From JAGVSR01 sp964589785 (lineage in GTDB: Bacteria; Pseudomonadota; Alphaproteobacteria; Rhizobiales; Hyphomicrobiaceae), in assembly GCA_964589785.1 (NCBI GenBank), contig CAZPUQ010000004.1, positions 62,001-126,000 on the forward strand: a DNA stretch of 64,000 nt. Reading direction: 5' to 3'. The stretch's first letter is position 1; the number at the start of each line of letters is the position of its first letter. Made by a program: the position numbers and the translations under genes. The notes below the pieces were generated by a model. The model was given only the letters and a program-made list of their open reading frames with translations, was not told the DNA's origin and did no database searches. Positions 32,100 to 42,274 of the stretch are shown piece by piece.

Positions 32100-33212
32100 A
32101 TGCGCGAGATGAGCCCACAGTCCCGTGTGCCACAGTCCCGCGTGCCACCGTCCCGCATACCATGGGTCGATGCCGCCAAGGGCGTGTGCATCCTCCTCGT
32201 GGTGCTCATGCATGCCACCCTCGGCGTGGAGAAGGCGACCGGCACGCCGACGGTCCTCAACGGCTTCATCGAATGGGCCAAGCCGTTCCGCATGCCGGAC
32301 TTCTTCCTGATCTCGGGGCTCTTCCTCGCCGCCCGCATCGAGCGGCCATGGCGCACCTACCTCGACACCAAGGTCATCTACTTCGCCTACTTCTATGTGC
32401 TGTGGCTCACCCTCCAGTTCGCCACCAAGGCACCCGGCATGATCGCGGCCGACGGCCTCGAGGCGACGCTCGCCGGCTACCTCGTGGGCCTCGTCCAGCC
32501 GTGGGGCACGCTCTGGTTCATCTACCTGCTCGCCGTCTTCTTCGTCACGGCCAAGCTTCTCGACCGGCTTCCGAGGGCCGTCATCTGGACCGCGGCCGCC
32601 CTCCTCTACCTTCTCGCCCCGCACACCGGCTGGCTGCTCGCCGACGAGTTCGCCGCACGGTTCGTCTTCTTCTACACGGGTTACTGGGCGGCCCCGGCCG
32701 TCTTCGCCTTCGCCGCTTCGGTTGCCGAGCGGCCCGTCGCGCTGGTCGCAGCAGGGCTTGCGGCGTGGGCGGTGCTCAACGCCGCCGCCGTCGCGAGCGG
32801 GCTCGCCTTCGCGGCAGGTCCCGATCTCGCGGTCTCCTATGCCGGAGTCGCGGCGGTCGTCGCCTTCGCCGTTGTCATCGCGCCGACGCGCCTCGGGCAG
32901 TTGCTCGCCGCCTGCGGGCGCAACTCGATCAAGATCTATCTGGCGTTCCCGCTGTTCATGGGTCCGGCACGCATCGCGGCCCTGAAGCTCGGGGCCCTCG
33001 TGCCCGACTGGGGCGTCGCGCTGATGTCGACGGCCGCCGGGGTCGGCGGCGCCCTCGTCCTGGCCTCGCTCGTTGCGGGGACGCGGTTGGCCTTCCTCTT
33101 CGAACGGCCGGCGGTGTTCACGCTTGCCAAGGCCCCGCGCACTCCGTCGCGGCTCGGCCAGCGTGTCGCCGCCGTGACCCGGACCGCCCCGCTCGCCGAA
33201 CCGCGAGGCTAG
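32100..33212 (+). CDS. membrane acyltransferase of the OafA/YcfT group
   Basis: A 370-aa integral membrane protein with about ten helices. It shows the acyltransferase-3 pattern: WVDAAKGVCILLVVLMHATLGV (catalytic-type His in the first helix), FRMPDFFLISGLFLAARIERPWRTYLDTKVIYFAYFY, and WGTLWFIYLLAVFF. These enzymes O-acylate exopolysaccharide, lipopolysaccharide or osmoregulated glucans. The N-terminus carries three in-frame 15-bp repeats (SRVPQSRVPPSRIP, DNA 32116-32160). Its last 4 bases overlap the convergent SRPBCC gene. The ATG at 32100 is taken; a TTG 21 bases earlier is possible. Confidence 0.82.
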   Translation: MREMSPQSRVPQSRVPPSRIPWVDAAKGVCILLVVLMHATLGVEKATGTPTVLNGFIEWAKPFRMPDFFLISGLFLAARIERPWRTYLDTKVIYFAYFYVLWLTLQFATKAPGMIAADGLEATLAGYLVGLVQPWGTLWFIYLLAVFFVTAKLLDRLPRAVIWTAAALLYLLAPHTGWLLADEFAARFVFFYTGYWAAPAVFAFAASVAERPVALVAAGLAAWAVLNAAAVASGLAFAAGPDLAVSYAGVAAVVAFAVVIAPTRLGQLLAACGRNSIKIYLAFPLFMGPARIAALKLGALVPDWGVALMSTAAGVGGALVLASLVAGTRLAFLFERPAVFTLAKAPRTPSRLGQRVAAVTRTAPLAEPRG

Positions 33213-33820
33213 CCCGGCGGCGGCGCGGCCGGCTCCGGCGGGGCCGCCTCGGCGACCGCTTTCAGACTGGCGAGGCCCGCCTCGTAGTCGGCGCCGATCA
33301 TCGCGTCGATGTCGGAGCGGACGACGGTCGCCAGCAGCCGCTGCACGAAACCCTGCCGGCCCGTCATCGTCCACGTGACCCGGGTCCCCGTCCCTTCGGG
33401 CACGAACCGGAAGCCGACCTCGCTCGTCTCGTCGAAGGGCCGCACAAGGTCGAGCCGGATGCGCAGCGCCTCGGGAGGCATGGCCTCGGTGATGGCCATG
33501 GCGCCTTGCCCCACCGTGTCGTTCCCGTCCCAGCGCATGACGGCACCCGGCCCCGACGTCGGCCCGATGAACGAGACCTTGGCATTGGGATCGCGCTTCG
33601 CCCACGGCGACCACGCCTGCCACTTCGCGAAATCGTAGACGTGCGCGTAGACCGCCGCGGGCGGCGCGGCGACGAATCCCGAGCGCGCGACGCGGAACTC
33701 GGCCGGCTGCAGGCCGACCCACACGAGAAGCGCGGCGGCCGCGACCGCCACGATGAGACCTACCTGACGCACTTCGGACCGCTCTCCTCGGGTTTGCGCG
33801 ACGGGATGGACGACTAGCAT
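33209..33820 (-). CDS. SRPBCC-domain (polyketide-cyclase-like) membrane-anchored protein
   Basis: A 203-aa protein with an N-terminal helix anchor (VGLIVAVAAAALLVWVGLQ) and an SRPBCC/START-like domain (about 40-180). The fold is indicated by VAAPPAAVYAHVYDFAKWQAWSPWAKRDPNAKVSFIGP, a FRFVPEGTGTRVTWTMTGRQGF strand, and a long C-terminal helix. Such domains bind hydrophobic ligands in a deep pocket; the ligand is unknown. AAGGGAG precedes the ATG. It overlaps the acyltransferase gene tail-to-tail by 4 bases. Confidence 0.8.
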   Translation of the reverse strand: MLVVHPVAQTRGERSEVRQVGLIVAVAAAALLVWVGLQPAEFRVARSGFVAAPPAAVYAHVYDFAKWQAWSPWAKRDPNAKVSFIGPTSGPGAVMRWDGNDTVGQGAMAITEAMPPEALRIRLDLVRPFDETSEVGFRFVPEGTGTRVTWTMTGRQGFVQRLLATVVRSDIDAMIGADYEAGLASLKAVAEAAPPEPAAPPPG

Positions 33821-34087
33821 GCTCCCTTATCGGCATGGAACCGGCCAATTCGTGGCGCCCGCGCCCGGGCGGCCGGAGGCTCGCTCTTGGATCCTGCCCG
33901 CCCGGCCCGGCCGCCAGCGTCGAGACGCTTGCGCTCTCTGAAAAAGGGACGCTTGCGCTCTCGGGGAAAGGAGAGTTTTCTGCGCCGCCCCCGGATGGCG
34001 GCGGCCCGGACTGAAGAAGCGCCCAAATCCTCCGGCATATCTGCCCGCTCCGGCCCGTCTGCCGCGATGCCTGACCTGGAGACCCCG

Positions 34088-34465
34088 ATGCCGACACCGA
34101 CCCGCTTGCCGTTGATCCGGCTCGACGCCGCCGTGCTGCTGACGGCATTGCTCCTCGCCGTTGCCGCCGCTCCGGCGTTCGCGGACGGGTTCGCCGGCAC
34201 GTGGGCGGCCGACCTCGCCCATTGCCGGTCGCCGCAGAGCAGCGCCGACGCCCCCCTCGTCCTGACCAGCAAGGGCTACGATCAGCACGAGGCCCATTGC
34301 ACCTTCGAGGGCCTCAAAGCCAAGGGGGCGGCCGAGTGGGCCGGCCAGGCAGTGTGCCGCGTCGAGGGGGACCGCCAGTCGATCGCGGTCAACCTGACGG
34401 TGTCGGGCGACACGCTCACGCTGACGGAGGACGGCTCGGCCCGGGACCTCCTGCGCTGCCCCTGA
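34088..34465 (+). CDS. small exported protein of unknown function
   Basis: A 125-aa protein with a signal peptide (LDAAVLLTALLLAVAAAPAFA) and a mature part that begins DGFAGTWAADLAHCRSPQSSADAPLVLTSKGYDQHEAHCTFEGL and ends SARDLLRCP. Four Cys and alternating strands suggest a small disulfide-linked beta-barrel, as in lipocalin-like or DUF-type stress proteins. GGAGA before the ATG at 34088 supports this start; an ATG 21 bases upstream is in frame. In front of the gene two 15-bp direct repeats (33922-33936, 33946-33960; GACGCTTGCGCTCTC) are noted. Confidence 0.65.
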   Translation: MPTPTRLPLIRLDAAVLLTALLLAVAAAPAFADGFAGTWAADLAHCRSPQSSADAPLVLTSKGYDQHEAHCTFEGLKAKGAAEWAGQAVCRVEGDRQSIAVNLTVSGDTLTLTEDGSARDLLRCP

Positions 34466-34717
34466 GGGGGCTCCAGCGGCCTTCGTCCTTCCGTGCAAGC
34501 CTCCCCCTCCCGGGGGCTCTCGCAGGCCGCTTCGAGTTGTGGCATGAAGGGGGCTGCGGCTGCATGGCGCAGTTGCTTTGCCAAGTTCCCTGCGGAACAG
34601 CTGAAACCACCGGCCTGAAGGAACGTTGCTTAACCGTCTGTCGCGATTGCAGAGATTGCGACTTGATTGTGACGTACTCAAAGCCCACGTGGTGCCTGTG
34701 TTGTATGGAGTAACAGG

Positions 34718-35401
34718 ATGATGCTCGCTGTTCACGGGCATTACGGAGAGACGACAGCCGCCGAGGCGCCGACGGAGTCCGTGCGATCGCTGGATCGGGA
34801 CCGGCTGGCGATCCGTCATGGCGAGCACCTGTTCGGTCCGGGCGATCCGCGCCGGGTCGCCTACCGCGTCCTCAGCGGGGCCCTCTGCCACTACATGATC
34901 TGGCCCGACGGCAGCCACGATGTCATCGAGTTCGCCTTTCCCGGCGACGTGATCGGGCTTGGCCACTTGGGCGAGCACATTTCCACGGCACAGGCCATGG
35001 TCGATACGTCCGTCGCCATCCTCGATGATGCGCAGGTGAATGCCGCGCTCGACAGCGATGCGGAGTTGGCCGCGCGCATGGCTTCGGCGGCCGATCGCGA
35101 ATTCGAGTTCGTGCGCCGCCGCTCGCTCGGCGGCGGTCGCCGCACGCCGCTCAACCGCGTCGCGGCCTACATTCTCGCGGTTTGCGACCTGAAGTCTCAT
35201 GCGGGCGAGACACCGGCGCATGAGACAGGCGGCCTCGTGGCCGAGTTCGAAGAGGGGCCCGCGCTCGCCAATCTCCTGGAGATCGCCGCGCCCGACCTCG
35301 CCGCAGCAGTGACGGAGCTCGCCGCCCGCAAGCTCATCGCGCGGCGCGACGACGGCCTCGCCGTTCTCGATCGCCGTGGCCTCGAAGCACTCGCGGCCTG
35401 A
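34718..35401 (+). CDS. Crp-like protein with a degenerate DNA-binding helix
   Basis: A 227-aa protein of Crp/Fnr architecture. The cupin part (about 25-115) has RVLSGALCHYMIWPDGSHDVIEFAFPGDVIGLGHLGEH, typical of FixK/Fnr regulators. The C-terminal domain starts PLNRVAAYILAVC as usual, but the recognition helix region reads ALANLLEIAAPDLAAAVTELAARKLIARRDD and lacks the Ser-Arg pair that contacts DNA in canonical members. It may bind an altered site or no DNA. No cysteine cluster is present for Fe-S sensing. It stands alone, with a 17-bp hairpin downstream. Confidence 0.75.
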   Translation: MMLAVHGHYGETTAAEAPTESVRSLDRDRLAIRHGEHLFGPGDPRRVAYRVLSGALCHYMIWPDGSHDVIEFAFPGDVIGLGHLGEHISTAQAMVDTSVAILDDAQVNAALDSDAELAARMASAADREFEFVRRRSLGGGRRTPLNRVAAYILAVCDLKSHAGETPAHETGGLVAEFEEGPALANLLEIAAPDLAAAVTELAARKLIARRDDGLAVLDRRGLEALAA

Positions 35402-35481
35402 GCGCTCCAATAATCTCGGACGTATTGGACGCGTTGAGGGCGCCTCACGCGTTGCTGCCTCTCCCCCGAAACGAACCACAC

Positions 35482-35527
35482 CTCCCAACGTCATGGCCGG
35501 GTTGACCGGCGGCCATGACGTTGGGAG
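35482..35527. repeat. perfect 17-bp inverted repeat downstream of the Crp-like gene
   Basis: Arms at 35482-35498 (CTCCCAACGTCATGGCC) and 35511-35527 are exact complements around a 12-base loop. There is no T-run, so it is an unusual terminator if it is one; more likely an intergenic repeat element. Confidence 0.75.
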
Positions 35528-35587
35528 AGATGCGCCATCGATCGCGTTGACTCCGTCTCGATGCGCCCCTCGGAACGACCGCGTCAC

Positions 35588-35614
35588 TCCCTCTCCCCGC
35601 ACGCGGGGAGACGG
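35588..35614. repeat. short C/G-rich hairpin repeat
   Basis: TCTCCCCGC and GCGGGGAGA pair perfectly with a 2-base loop and CCC/GGG outer bases. It is another copy of the repeat family at 5525, 27795, 53016 and 63343, here downstream of the gene at 35655. Confidence 0.7.
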
Positions 35615-35654
35615 GATCAGGCCGGCGCGGCCTGACGTCGGGGGCGAGGAGTTT

Positions 35655-36254
35655 TCAGAATTCAGTCAGCACCCAGTCGGTCGGGCAGCGGTGCCGGCGC
35701 ATCATGTCGGCGATCCGGTCCTGGTCGCCGCGGCGGCCCGTCTCGTAGAACATCAGCTTGGCCATCTGCCAGTGCTCGCAGGCCGACGTCATGTCGCCGT
35801 CGGCGCGCGCGAGCTCGGCGAGCTCGATGCGCGCCTCTGCATGCGCCTCGGGGAGCCCCGTGCGGCGCGCGACCATCACCGCCTTGCGCAGCAGCGCCTC
35901 GGCTTCAGGGCGCGCGCCCCGCGCCAGCAGGAGCCGCGCCAGCGCGGTGCTGTCGCGCGTCAGTCCGACCGCGTCGTTCTCGCACTCCGCGTCTTCGAGG
36001 GCGCGCATGAGCCGCAACTCCTCGCGCGCGTCCGACTCCGGCGCGGGCGATGGCGCGGGGGCAAAAGTCTCGCGTGCCGCAATAGCGTCGGGAAGAGCCT
36101 CGGGCGGCAGCGACCTGGGGAGCGCCGGCTGCCTCAGGTCGTGCGCCATGTCGCCCGCCCGCATGGCGCGCCAGGCCGCAATGGCCAGAAGCAGCCACGG
36201 CAGGGTGAGCAGCACCGCGCCGCCCGCGCCGTCCATCGTGTCGCGAATGTCCAT
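35655..36254 (-). CDS. membrane-anchored protein with TPR-like helices
   Basis: A 199-aa protein with one N-terminal helix (AVLLTLPWLLLAIAAWRAM), a Pro-rich linker and a C-terminal helical region. That region (ALARLLLARGARPEAEALLRKAVMVARRTGLPEAHAEARIELAELARADGDMTSACEHWQMAKLMFYETGR) has the spacing of two to three tetratricopeptide repeats. It probably mediates protein interaction at the inner membrane. No specific family is recognised. Confidence 0.6.
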   Translation of the reverse strand: MDIRDTMDGAGGAVLLTLPWLLLAIAAWRAMRAGDMAHDLRQPALPRSLPPEALPDAIAARETFAPAPSPAPESDAREELRLMRALEDAECENDAVGLTRDSTALARLLLARGARPEAEALLRKAVMVARRTGLPEAHAEARIELAELARADGDMTSACEHWQMAKLMFYETGRRGDQDRIADMMRRHRCPTDWVLTEF

Positions 36255-36306
36255 GGCGCCTCGGTCCCCCTGTGGTTCGTCCTGCCGCGCGGCGGACCGA
36301 AGCCCT

Positions 36307-37347
36307 CTACCGGAATGCGGGCGACGACATCAGCCCGCCCTTGCTCCAGAGGTTGTTGGCCCCGCGCGGCAGCTTCAGCCGCGACCGCTCGCCGAGCGTG
36401 CGGTCGAAGATCTCGCCGTAGTTGCCGACCTGTGCGATGATTCGCTCCGTCCAGTCGGCCGAGAGGCCGAGCGGAGCGCCGAGGGCCGCCTCTTTCCCCA
36501 GGAATCTGCGCACGCGCTCGTCGGAGCTGTCCTGCTCCTCTTGAACCGTCTCGCTCGTCAGCCCGATCTGCTCCGCCTCGATGAGCGCGAGCAGCGTCCA
36601 GCGCACGAGCGTCAGCCAGGCCGCGTCGCCCGCGCGCACCATCGGGCCGGTCGGCTCGTGCGTCATCGTTTCCGGCAGCAAAAGATGATCGTTGGGCCGC
36701 GCCATGCGGCTGCGCTCGTGCGCGAGGCTCGTCACGTCGCCGGTCAGGAGCGTGCAGTTCCCCTCGCGATAGGTCTTGACCGCCTCGTCCCACTTGTCGG
36801 CGAGCACGAGCTGGTAGCGCATGCCGCGCTCGTCGAAGTAAACCGCCACGGCCTTCGCCGCGCTCGTGCCCTTCTGGACGCAGATCGAGGAGCCGGAAAG
36901 CTCCAGCGCGCTCGAGACGCCGAAGGCGCGCTGGACCAGGAGCCCCTGGCCGTCATGGAAGAGAACGCCGGCGAAGCGCATGCCGAGCTCGGCCTCGCGC
37001 GACAGCGTCCAGGCGGTCCCGGCAAGCAGCACGTCGATGTCGCCGCTCGCCAGCACGCGCGCGCCGTCCGCGGTGGTGACGGGCCGGAACTTGACCTTGT
37101 TGCGATCGCCGAAGACGCTGGCGGCCAGCGCGCCGCAGAACTCGATCTCGAGGCCGCTCCAGCGGCCCCGCTCGTCGACCGCGGACAAGCCGTCGCGATG
37201 CTCCGACACGCCGCACACGAGCTCGCCGCGCTCGCGGACCGTTCCGATCGTGGCCGCAAAGGCCCGCTCCGGAACGGCGGCCATCAGAGGTGCGGCCGCC
37301 GCCAACAGGACGGCGGCCCGCAGGCGGGCTTTCCTCAAGGCTGTCAT
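36307..37347 (-). CDS. periplasmic amino-acid-binding protein (AapJ-like), orphan
   Basis: A 346-aa protein with a signal peptide (LRAAVLLAAAAPLMAAVPERAFA) and the solute-binding fold of polar amino-acid ABC transporters. AapJ-type features are RGELVCGVSEHRDGLSAVDERGRWSGLEIEFCGALAASVFGD, GDIDVLLAGTAWTLSREAELGMRF and LELSGSSICVQKGTSAA. No permease (aapQM) or ATPase (aapP) gene is next to it, so it must work with a transporter encoded elsewhere or act as a sensor. The substrate-contacting arginine of the family (after the WTLSR segment) cannot be fixed without a structure alignment. Confidence 0.85.
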   Translation of the reverse strand: MTALRKARLRAAVLLAAAAPLMAAVPERAFAATIGTVRERGELVCGVSEHRDGLSAVDERGRWSGLEIEFCGALAASVFGDRNKVKFRPVTTADGARVLASGDIDVLLAGTAWTLSREAELGMRFAGVLFHDGQGLLVQRAFGVSSALELSGSSICVQKGTSAAKAVAVYFDERGMRYQLVLADKWDEAVKTYREGNCTLLTGDVTSLAHERSRMARPNDHLLLPETMTHEPTGPMVRAGDAAWLTLVRWTLLALIEAEQIGLTSETVQEEQDSSDERVRRFLGKEAALGAPLGLSADWTERIIAQVGNYGEIFDRTLGERSRLKLPRGANNLWSKGGLMSSPAFR

Positions 37348-37584
37348 GGACGTATCAAATCCTCGCGCACGGAGGCTCCGAGGGCATGGGGACACCCTCC
37401 CGCAGCCGGTCGCATGCGCCGAGAGGGCGCAAGGGCCGGCGCTCCGGACGCGTCCTTGCCGAACTCGGGCAACGCGTCGAGCGGCGCCAGACAAGCCCAA
37501 ACCCCGATGCGGGGTCAAGGCCTTGACCCGGGAGGCGAGTTGCGCCACACGGCCCTGATGGTGTGCGCCGGGGACTGACGAGAC

Positions 37585-38778
37585 ATGGGCAGCGATCGCG
37601 ACGAGGACGCCCCCCCGAAAGCTCCGGCGACGGAGGTGGTCCATTCCGGCCGCGCCCCGTTCGACCACCACGGCTTCGTCAACGTGCCGGTCTACCGTGG
37701 CTCCACCGTCCTCTACCCGACGCTCGACGCCCTCGAGGCCAAGACCCAGCCCTACAGCTACGGGCGGCGCGGAACCCCGACCGTCCGCGCGCTCGAAGAG
37801 GCGATCACACGCCTGGAAGGCGGTGCCGACACGAAGCTCGCCGCGTCCGGCTATCAGGCCGTCACCACCGCCCTGCTCGCGTTCGCCAAGGCCGGCGACC
37901 ACATCCTGATGGTGGACGCGGTCTACCAGCCGACGCGCCAGTTCTGCGACTACCTGCTGAAGCGCCTCGGCGTCGAGACCGAATACTACGATCCCCTTGC
38001 CGGGGCCGACATCGCCAGGCTCATCCGTCCCAACACGCGCCTCGTCTATGTCGAAAGCCCGGGCTCGCAGACCTTCGAGATGCAGGACATTCCCGCCATC
38101 GCGGACGCAGCGCACGCCAGGGACCTCTGGGTGCTCGCCGACAACACGTGGGCGAGCCCGCTCTACTGTCAGCCGCTGGCGCTCGGCGCCGACGTCTCGA
38201 TCCAGGCGGCGACGAAGTATCTCGTCGGTCACGCCGATGCGCTGCTCGGCTCGATCACCTCCAATGCACGCGCGGCCCGCCATGTGGAGCGCGCGGCAGG
38301 CACGCTCGGCGTATGCCCGGGATCGGAGGAGACCTATCTCGGCCTGCGCGGCCTGCGCACGCTCGATGTGCGTCTCGCGCGCCACCAGGAGACGGGCCTG
38401 CGCCTCGCCCGATGGCTGCAGGCACGGCCGGAAGTCTCGCGTGTCCTCCATCCGGCGCTGCCGGGCGATCCCGGCCACGCGCTCTGGGCGCGGGACTGCA
38501 AGGGCGCGACGGGTCTCTTCTCCGTCATCCTGAGGCCCGTCCCGCACGCCGCGCTCGCCGCCTTCCTCGACGGGCTCAAGCTGTTCGGCATGGGTTACTC
38601 GTGGGGTGGCTACGAGAGCCTCGTCATTCCGTTCGACTGCCGGGCCTACCGCACGGCGACGCGCTGGCAGGCCGAGGGCCCGGCGCTGCGCTTCCATGCC
38701 GGCCTGGAGGCGTTCGAGGATCTGACGGCCGATCTCGCCGACGGGTTCGCCCGCATGGCCGCCGCAGCCGCAGCCTGA
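37585..38778 (+). CDS. metC: cystathionine beta-lyase
   Basis: A 397-aa PLP enzyme of the Cys/Met metabolism family that cleaves cystathionine to homocysteine, pyruvate and ammonia, feeding the methionine synthase encoded earlier in the window. Markers are TEVVHSGRAP, YSYGRRGTPTVRALEEAITRLEGG, VYVESPGSQTFEMQDI, LADNTWASPLYCQPLALGAD and the PLP-binding Lys211 in QAATKYLVGH. The C-terminal FGMGYSWGGYESLV is characteristic of MetC and distinguishes it from cystathionine gamma-synthase. It is convergent with the transporter gene, leaving only 4 bases between stops. Confidence 0.94.
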   Translation: MGSDRDEDAPPKAPATEVVHSGRAPFDHHGFVNVPVYRGSTVLYPTLDALEAKTQPYSYGRRGTPTVRALEEAITRLEGGADTKLAASGYQAVTTALLAFAKAGDHILMVDAVYQPTRQFCDYLLKRLGVETEYYDPLAGADIARLIRPNTRLVYVESPGSQTFEMQDIPAIADAAHARDLWVLADNTWASPLYCQPLALGADVSIQAATKYLVGHADALLGSITSNARAARHVERAAGTLGVCPGSEETYLGLRGLRTLDVRLARHQETGLRLARWLQARPEVSRVLHPALPGDPGHALWARDCKGATGLFSVILRPVPHAALAAFLDGLKLFGMGYSWGGYESLVIPFDCRAYRTATRWQAEGPALRFHAGLEAFEDLTADLADGFARMAAAAAA

Positions 38779-38782
38779 CGCC

Positions 38783-40288
<1,506 letters not shown>

Positions 40289-40517
40289 GTCCGCCCCCGT
40301 CGCATGGCGCGACTGTCAACGCCGCGCGCGGCCGATGCAAGCCGGATGTACTCCGGGCGAGCCGCGGCGTTCCGGCAAGAGCCCGTCTGTTGCCACGAAT
40401 GGCGCCTATACTGAGAGTGTTGATTCGCCGCCGCCCCGTGCTTCGTCCGCGCGCGAATCGGGCATGCGTGGGAGCGCCTCCCTCAGGCGCCCACTGCACG
40501 CGACACAGGCACGGGAC

Positions 40518-41630
40518 ATGCGCATGACATCACGCGAAAAGCTGCTCCTCACCGCGCTCTGCGCCTTCGCGGCGCTGGCCGGCGGAGCAGGCGTCAACCT
40601 GTTTGCGGCGCGCTCGCCGTCGGAGAGACCTTCCGATCCGTTGCCGGCGAAGGCCCGGTCGAGCGTCGGCGAGACAGCGGTCCGCACCGCCTCCCTTGCC
40701 GATCCCGGACTGCGCGGTCCCCTGCCGCCCGATCCGCTGTCGCACGCCGACCCTGCCATCGACCTTCGCCCCATCGACATGGCCGAGCGGCTCGCCTTCA
40801 TCCCCGGCCATGCGGTGCGGCCGCTGATTGCAACATTGTCCGACAGCCACGAAAGCGAAACGCTTGCGGACTGGCTCGCGGATACGACCGTCGCACCGGC
40901 GCCGCCGAGCATCGTGCGACTGCCGGACCCGGCCGCACCGCGCCTGCCCTGGCAGCAGGCCCAGCCTCAGGGTCCGGCGCGGGTCTACACGCTGGCCGAG
41001 CGCCTGAAGGAGATCTCACCGGGGGCGGACGCACGGCTGAAGGAGAAGTTCGATGCTGCCCATGTGAGCTGGCGGCCGGCCGAGATCGCGCTCGTGGCCA
41101 TCAAGGATGCGAAGACGCTCGAGCTTTACGCGCGGCCGGCCGGCGGCGCCTGGACGTTCATCCACCGCTATCCCGTGCTCGCGGCGAGCGGCGGCTCCGG
41201 CCCGAAGCTGCGCCGCGGCGACAAGCAGGTTCCCGAAGGCCTCTATCGGGTCTCGTTCCTCAATCCGAACAGCCGCTACCATGTCTCGCTGCGCGTCGAT
41301 TTCCCGAACGCGTTCGACCGCCGGATGGGCGCGCGCGATGGCCGCAAGGACCTCGGCGGCGACATCATGATCCACGGCAAGGCGGCCTCCATCGGCTGCC
41401 TCGCGGTGGGCGACGCGGCGGCCGAGGAGCTGTTCGTGCTCGCGGCGGCGACCGGGCTGCCCAACATCCGGCTCATCATCGCGCCGACGGACTTCCGCAA
41501 CGGCGGCGTGCCGCCGATCGAGCCCGGCCAGCCGGCCTGGCTGCCCGGTCTCTATACCGAGGTCGCAAGCGCCATGTCCGAGTTCAAGGCGCCACCCGGC
41601 GGCGGCCTGCTCTCGTTCTTCTCGTACTGA
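40518..41630 (+). CDS. L,D-transpeptidase-family (YkuD-like) exported protein
   Basis: A 370-aa protein with an N-terminal signal or anchor (REKLLLTALCAFAALAGGAGVNLFA), a Pro-rich spacer and a C-terminal catalytic domain. The YkuD/ErfK motif is HGKAASIGCLAVGD, giving catalytic Cys294 and His286. Such enzymes make 3-3 cross-links in peptidoglycan or attach lipoproteins to it; some homologues are murein endopeptidase-like. The domain begins about residue 190 (EIALVAIKDAKTLELYARPAGG). It is monocistronic, followed closely by a tRNA gene on the opposite strand. Confidence 0.85.
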   Translation: MRMTSREKLLLTALCAFAALAGGAGVNLFAARSPSERPSDPLPAKARSSVGETAVRTASLADPGLRGPLPPDPLSHADPAIDLRPIDMAERLAFIPGHAVRPLIATLSDSHESETLADWLADTTVAPAPPSIVRLPDPAAPRLPWQQAQPQGPARVYTLAERLKEISPGADARLKEKFDAAHVSWRPAEIALVAIKDAKTLELYARPAGGAWTFIHRYPVLAASGGSGPKLRRGDKQVPEGLYRVSFLNPNSRYHVSLRVDFPNAFDRRMGARDGRKDLGGDIMIHGKAASIGCLAVGDAAAEELFVLAAATGLPNIRLIIAPTDFRNGGVPPIEPGQPAWLPGLYTEVASAMSEFKAPPGGGLLSFFSY

Positions 41631-41642
41631 CGCCGACAGTAA

Positions 41643-41719
41643 TGGCGACCCCGGCTGGATTCGAACCAGCGACCACTCGCTTAGAAGGCGAGTGCTCTAT
41701 CCAACTGAGCTACGGGGCC
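41643..41719 (-). tRNA. tRNA-Arg (UCU)
   Basis: A 77-base cloverleaf on the - strand, 5' GGCCCCG...CGGGGTC G CCA 3', with the 3' CCA encoded. The anticodon stem CTCGC/GCGAG encloses loop CTTCTAA, giving anticodon UCU (Arg, AGA/AGG codons). The T arm reads GGTTCGAATCC. The acceptor stem has one G-T pair. Confidence 0.97.
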
Positions 41720-41834
41720 GACCGGAAACGGGATAGGTGAGCCCGCCCCCGATGGCAAGCGCGCTCGACTTGCGTGCCGGTGAGGCCGCACATCAGCGCC
41801 GCAGCCCGCCCGGCGGGCGCAGGGCGGCCAAGGC

Positions 41835-42140
41835 TCAATGGGTCCAGTTGTCGGGCCGGCCGAACTTGAAGTTGTCGGCATATGCCTTGCGCACCGGCGT
41901 ACGCGGCGTCGGCTCGCGCACCGTGTAGGCCAGGCCGTTGCGGGTCGCGTACGCGATCGCCTCCTCCTTGGTCGCGAAGGTGAGACGGACCTGCTGGCGC
42001 GTATCGCCGGACGAGGTCCAACCCATCAGCGGATCGATCTGGCGCGCGGCTGCCGGCTCGTGCTCCAGGACCCATTCGTGGGTGCGGCCTTCGCCGGACT
42101 GCATCGCGGTCCTGGCGGGCTTATAGATGCGAACCGTCAT
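41835..42140 (-). CDS. NDUFS4-like complex I accessory subunit (ETC complex I family)
   Basis: A 101-aa protein of the NADH dehydrogenase 18-kDa accessory family. It starts MTVRIYKPARTAMQSG, followed by HEWVLEHEPA, DPLMGWTSSGDTRQQVRLTFATKEEAIAYATRNGLAYTV and the C-terminal KFGRPDNWTH, the signature order of mitochondrial NDUFS4. The family occurs in alphaproteobacteria and mitochondria and stabilises the NADH-binding module. The ATG at 42140 begins the conserved part. It lies between two tRNA genes. Confidence 0.93.
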   Translation of the reverse strand: MTVRIYKPARTAMQSGEGRTHEWVLEHEPAAARQIDPLMGWTSSGDTRQQVRLTFATKEEAIAYATRNGLAYTVREPTPRTPVRKAYADNFKFGRPDNWTH

Positions 42141-42176
42141 GGGCTGGTCCCGGATGTTTGCGCGCGACGACGAGAT

Positions 42177-42253
42177 TGGTCGGGGCGACATGATTCGAAC
42201 ACGCGACCCTCTGCTCCCAAAGCAGATGCTCTACCAGGCTGAGCTACGCCCCG
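42177..42253 (-). tRNA. tRNA-Pro (UGG)
   Basis: A 77-base - strand tRNA, 5' CGGGGCG...CGCCCCG A CCA 3', with encoded CCA. The anticodon stem TCTGC/GCAGA holds the loop TTTGGGA, so the anticodon is UGG. The D arm GCTCAGCCTGGTAGAGC and the T arm GTGTTCGAATC are normal. C at position 1 of the acceptor is usual for bacterial tRNA-Pro. Confidence 0.97.
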
Positions 42254-42274
42254 ACTGCCGACCTCTGTCTGCCG

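Noticed and set aside
31263..34148. A 961-codon - strand frame across the acyltransferase and small secreted genes
   Set aside because: It is antisense to several well-supported genes and has only GC-biased composition; a long frame in GC-rich DNA is expected by codon bias.
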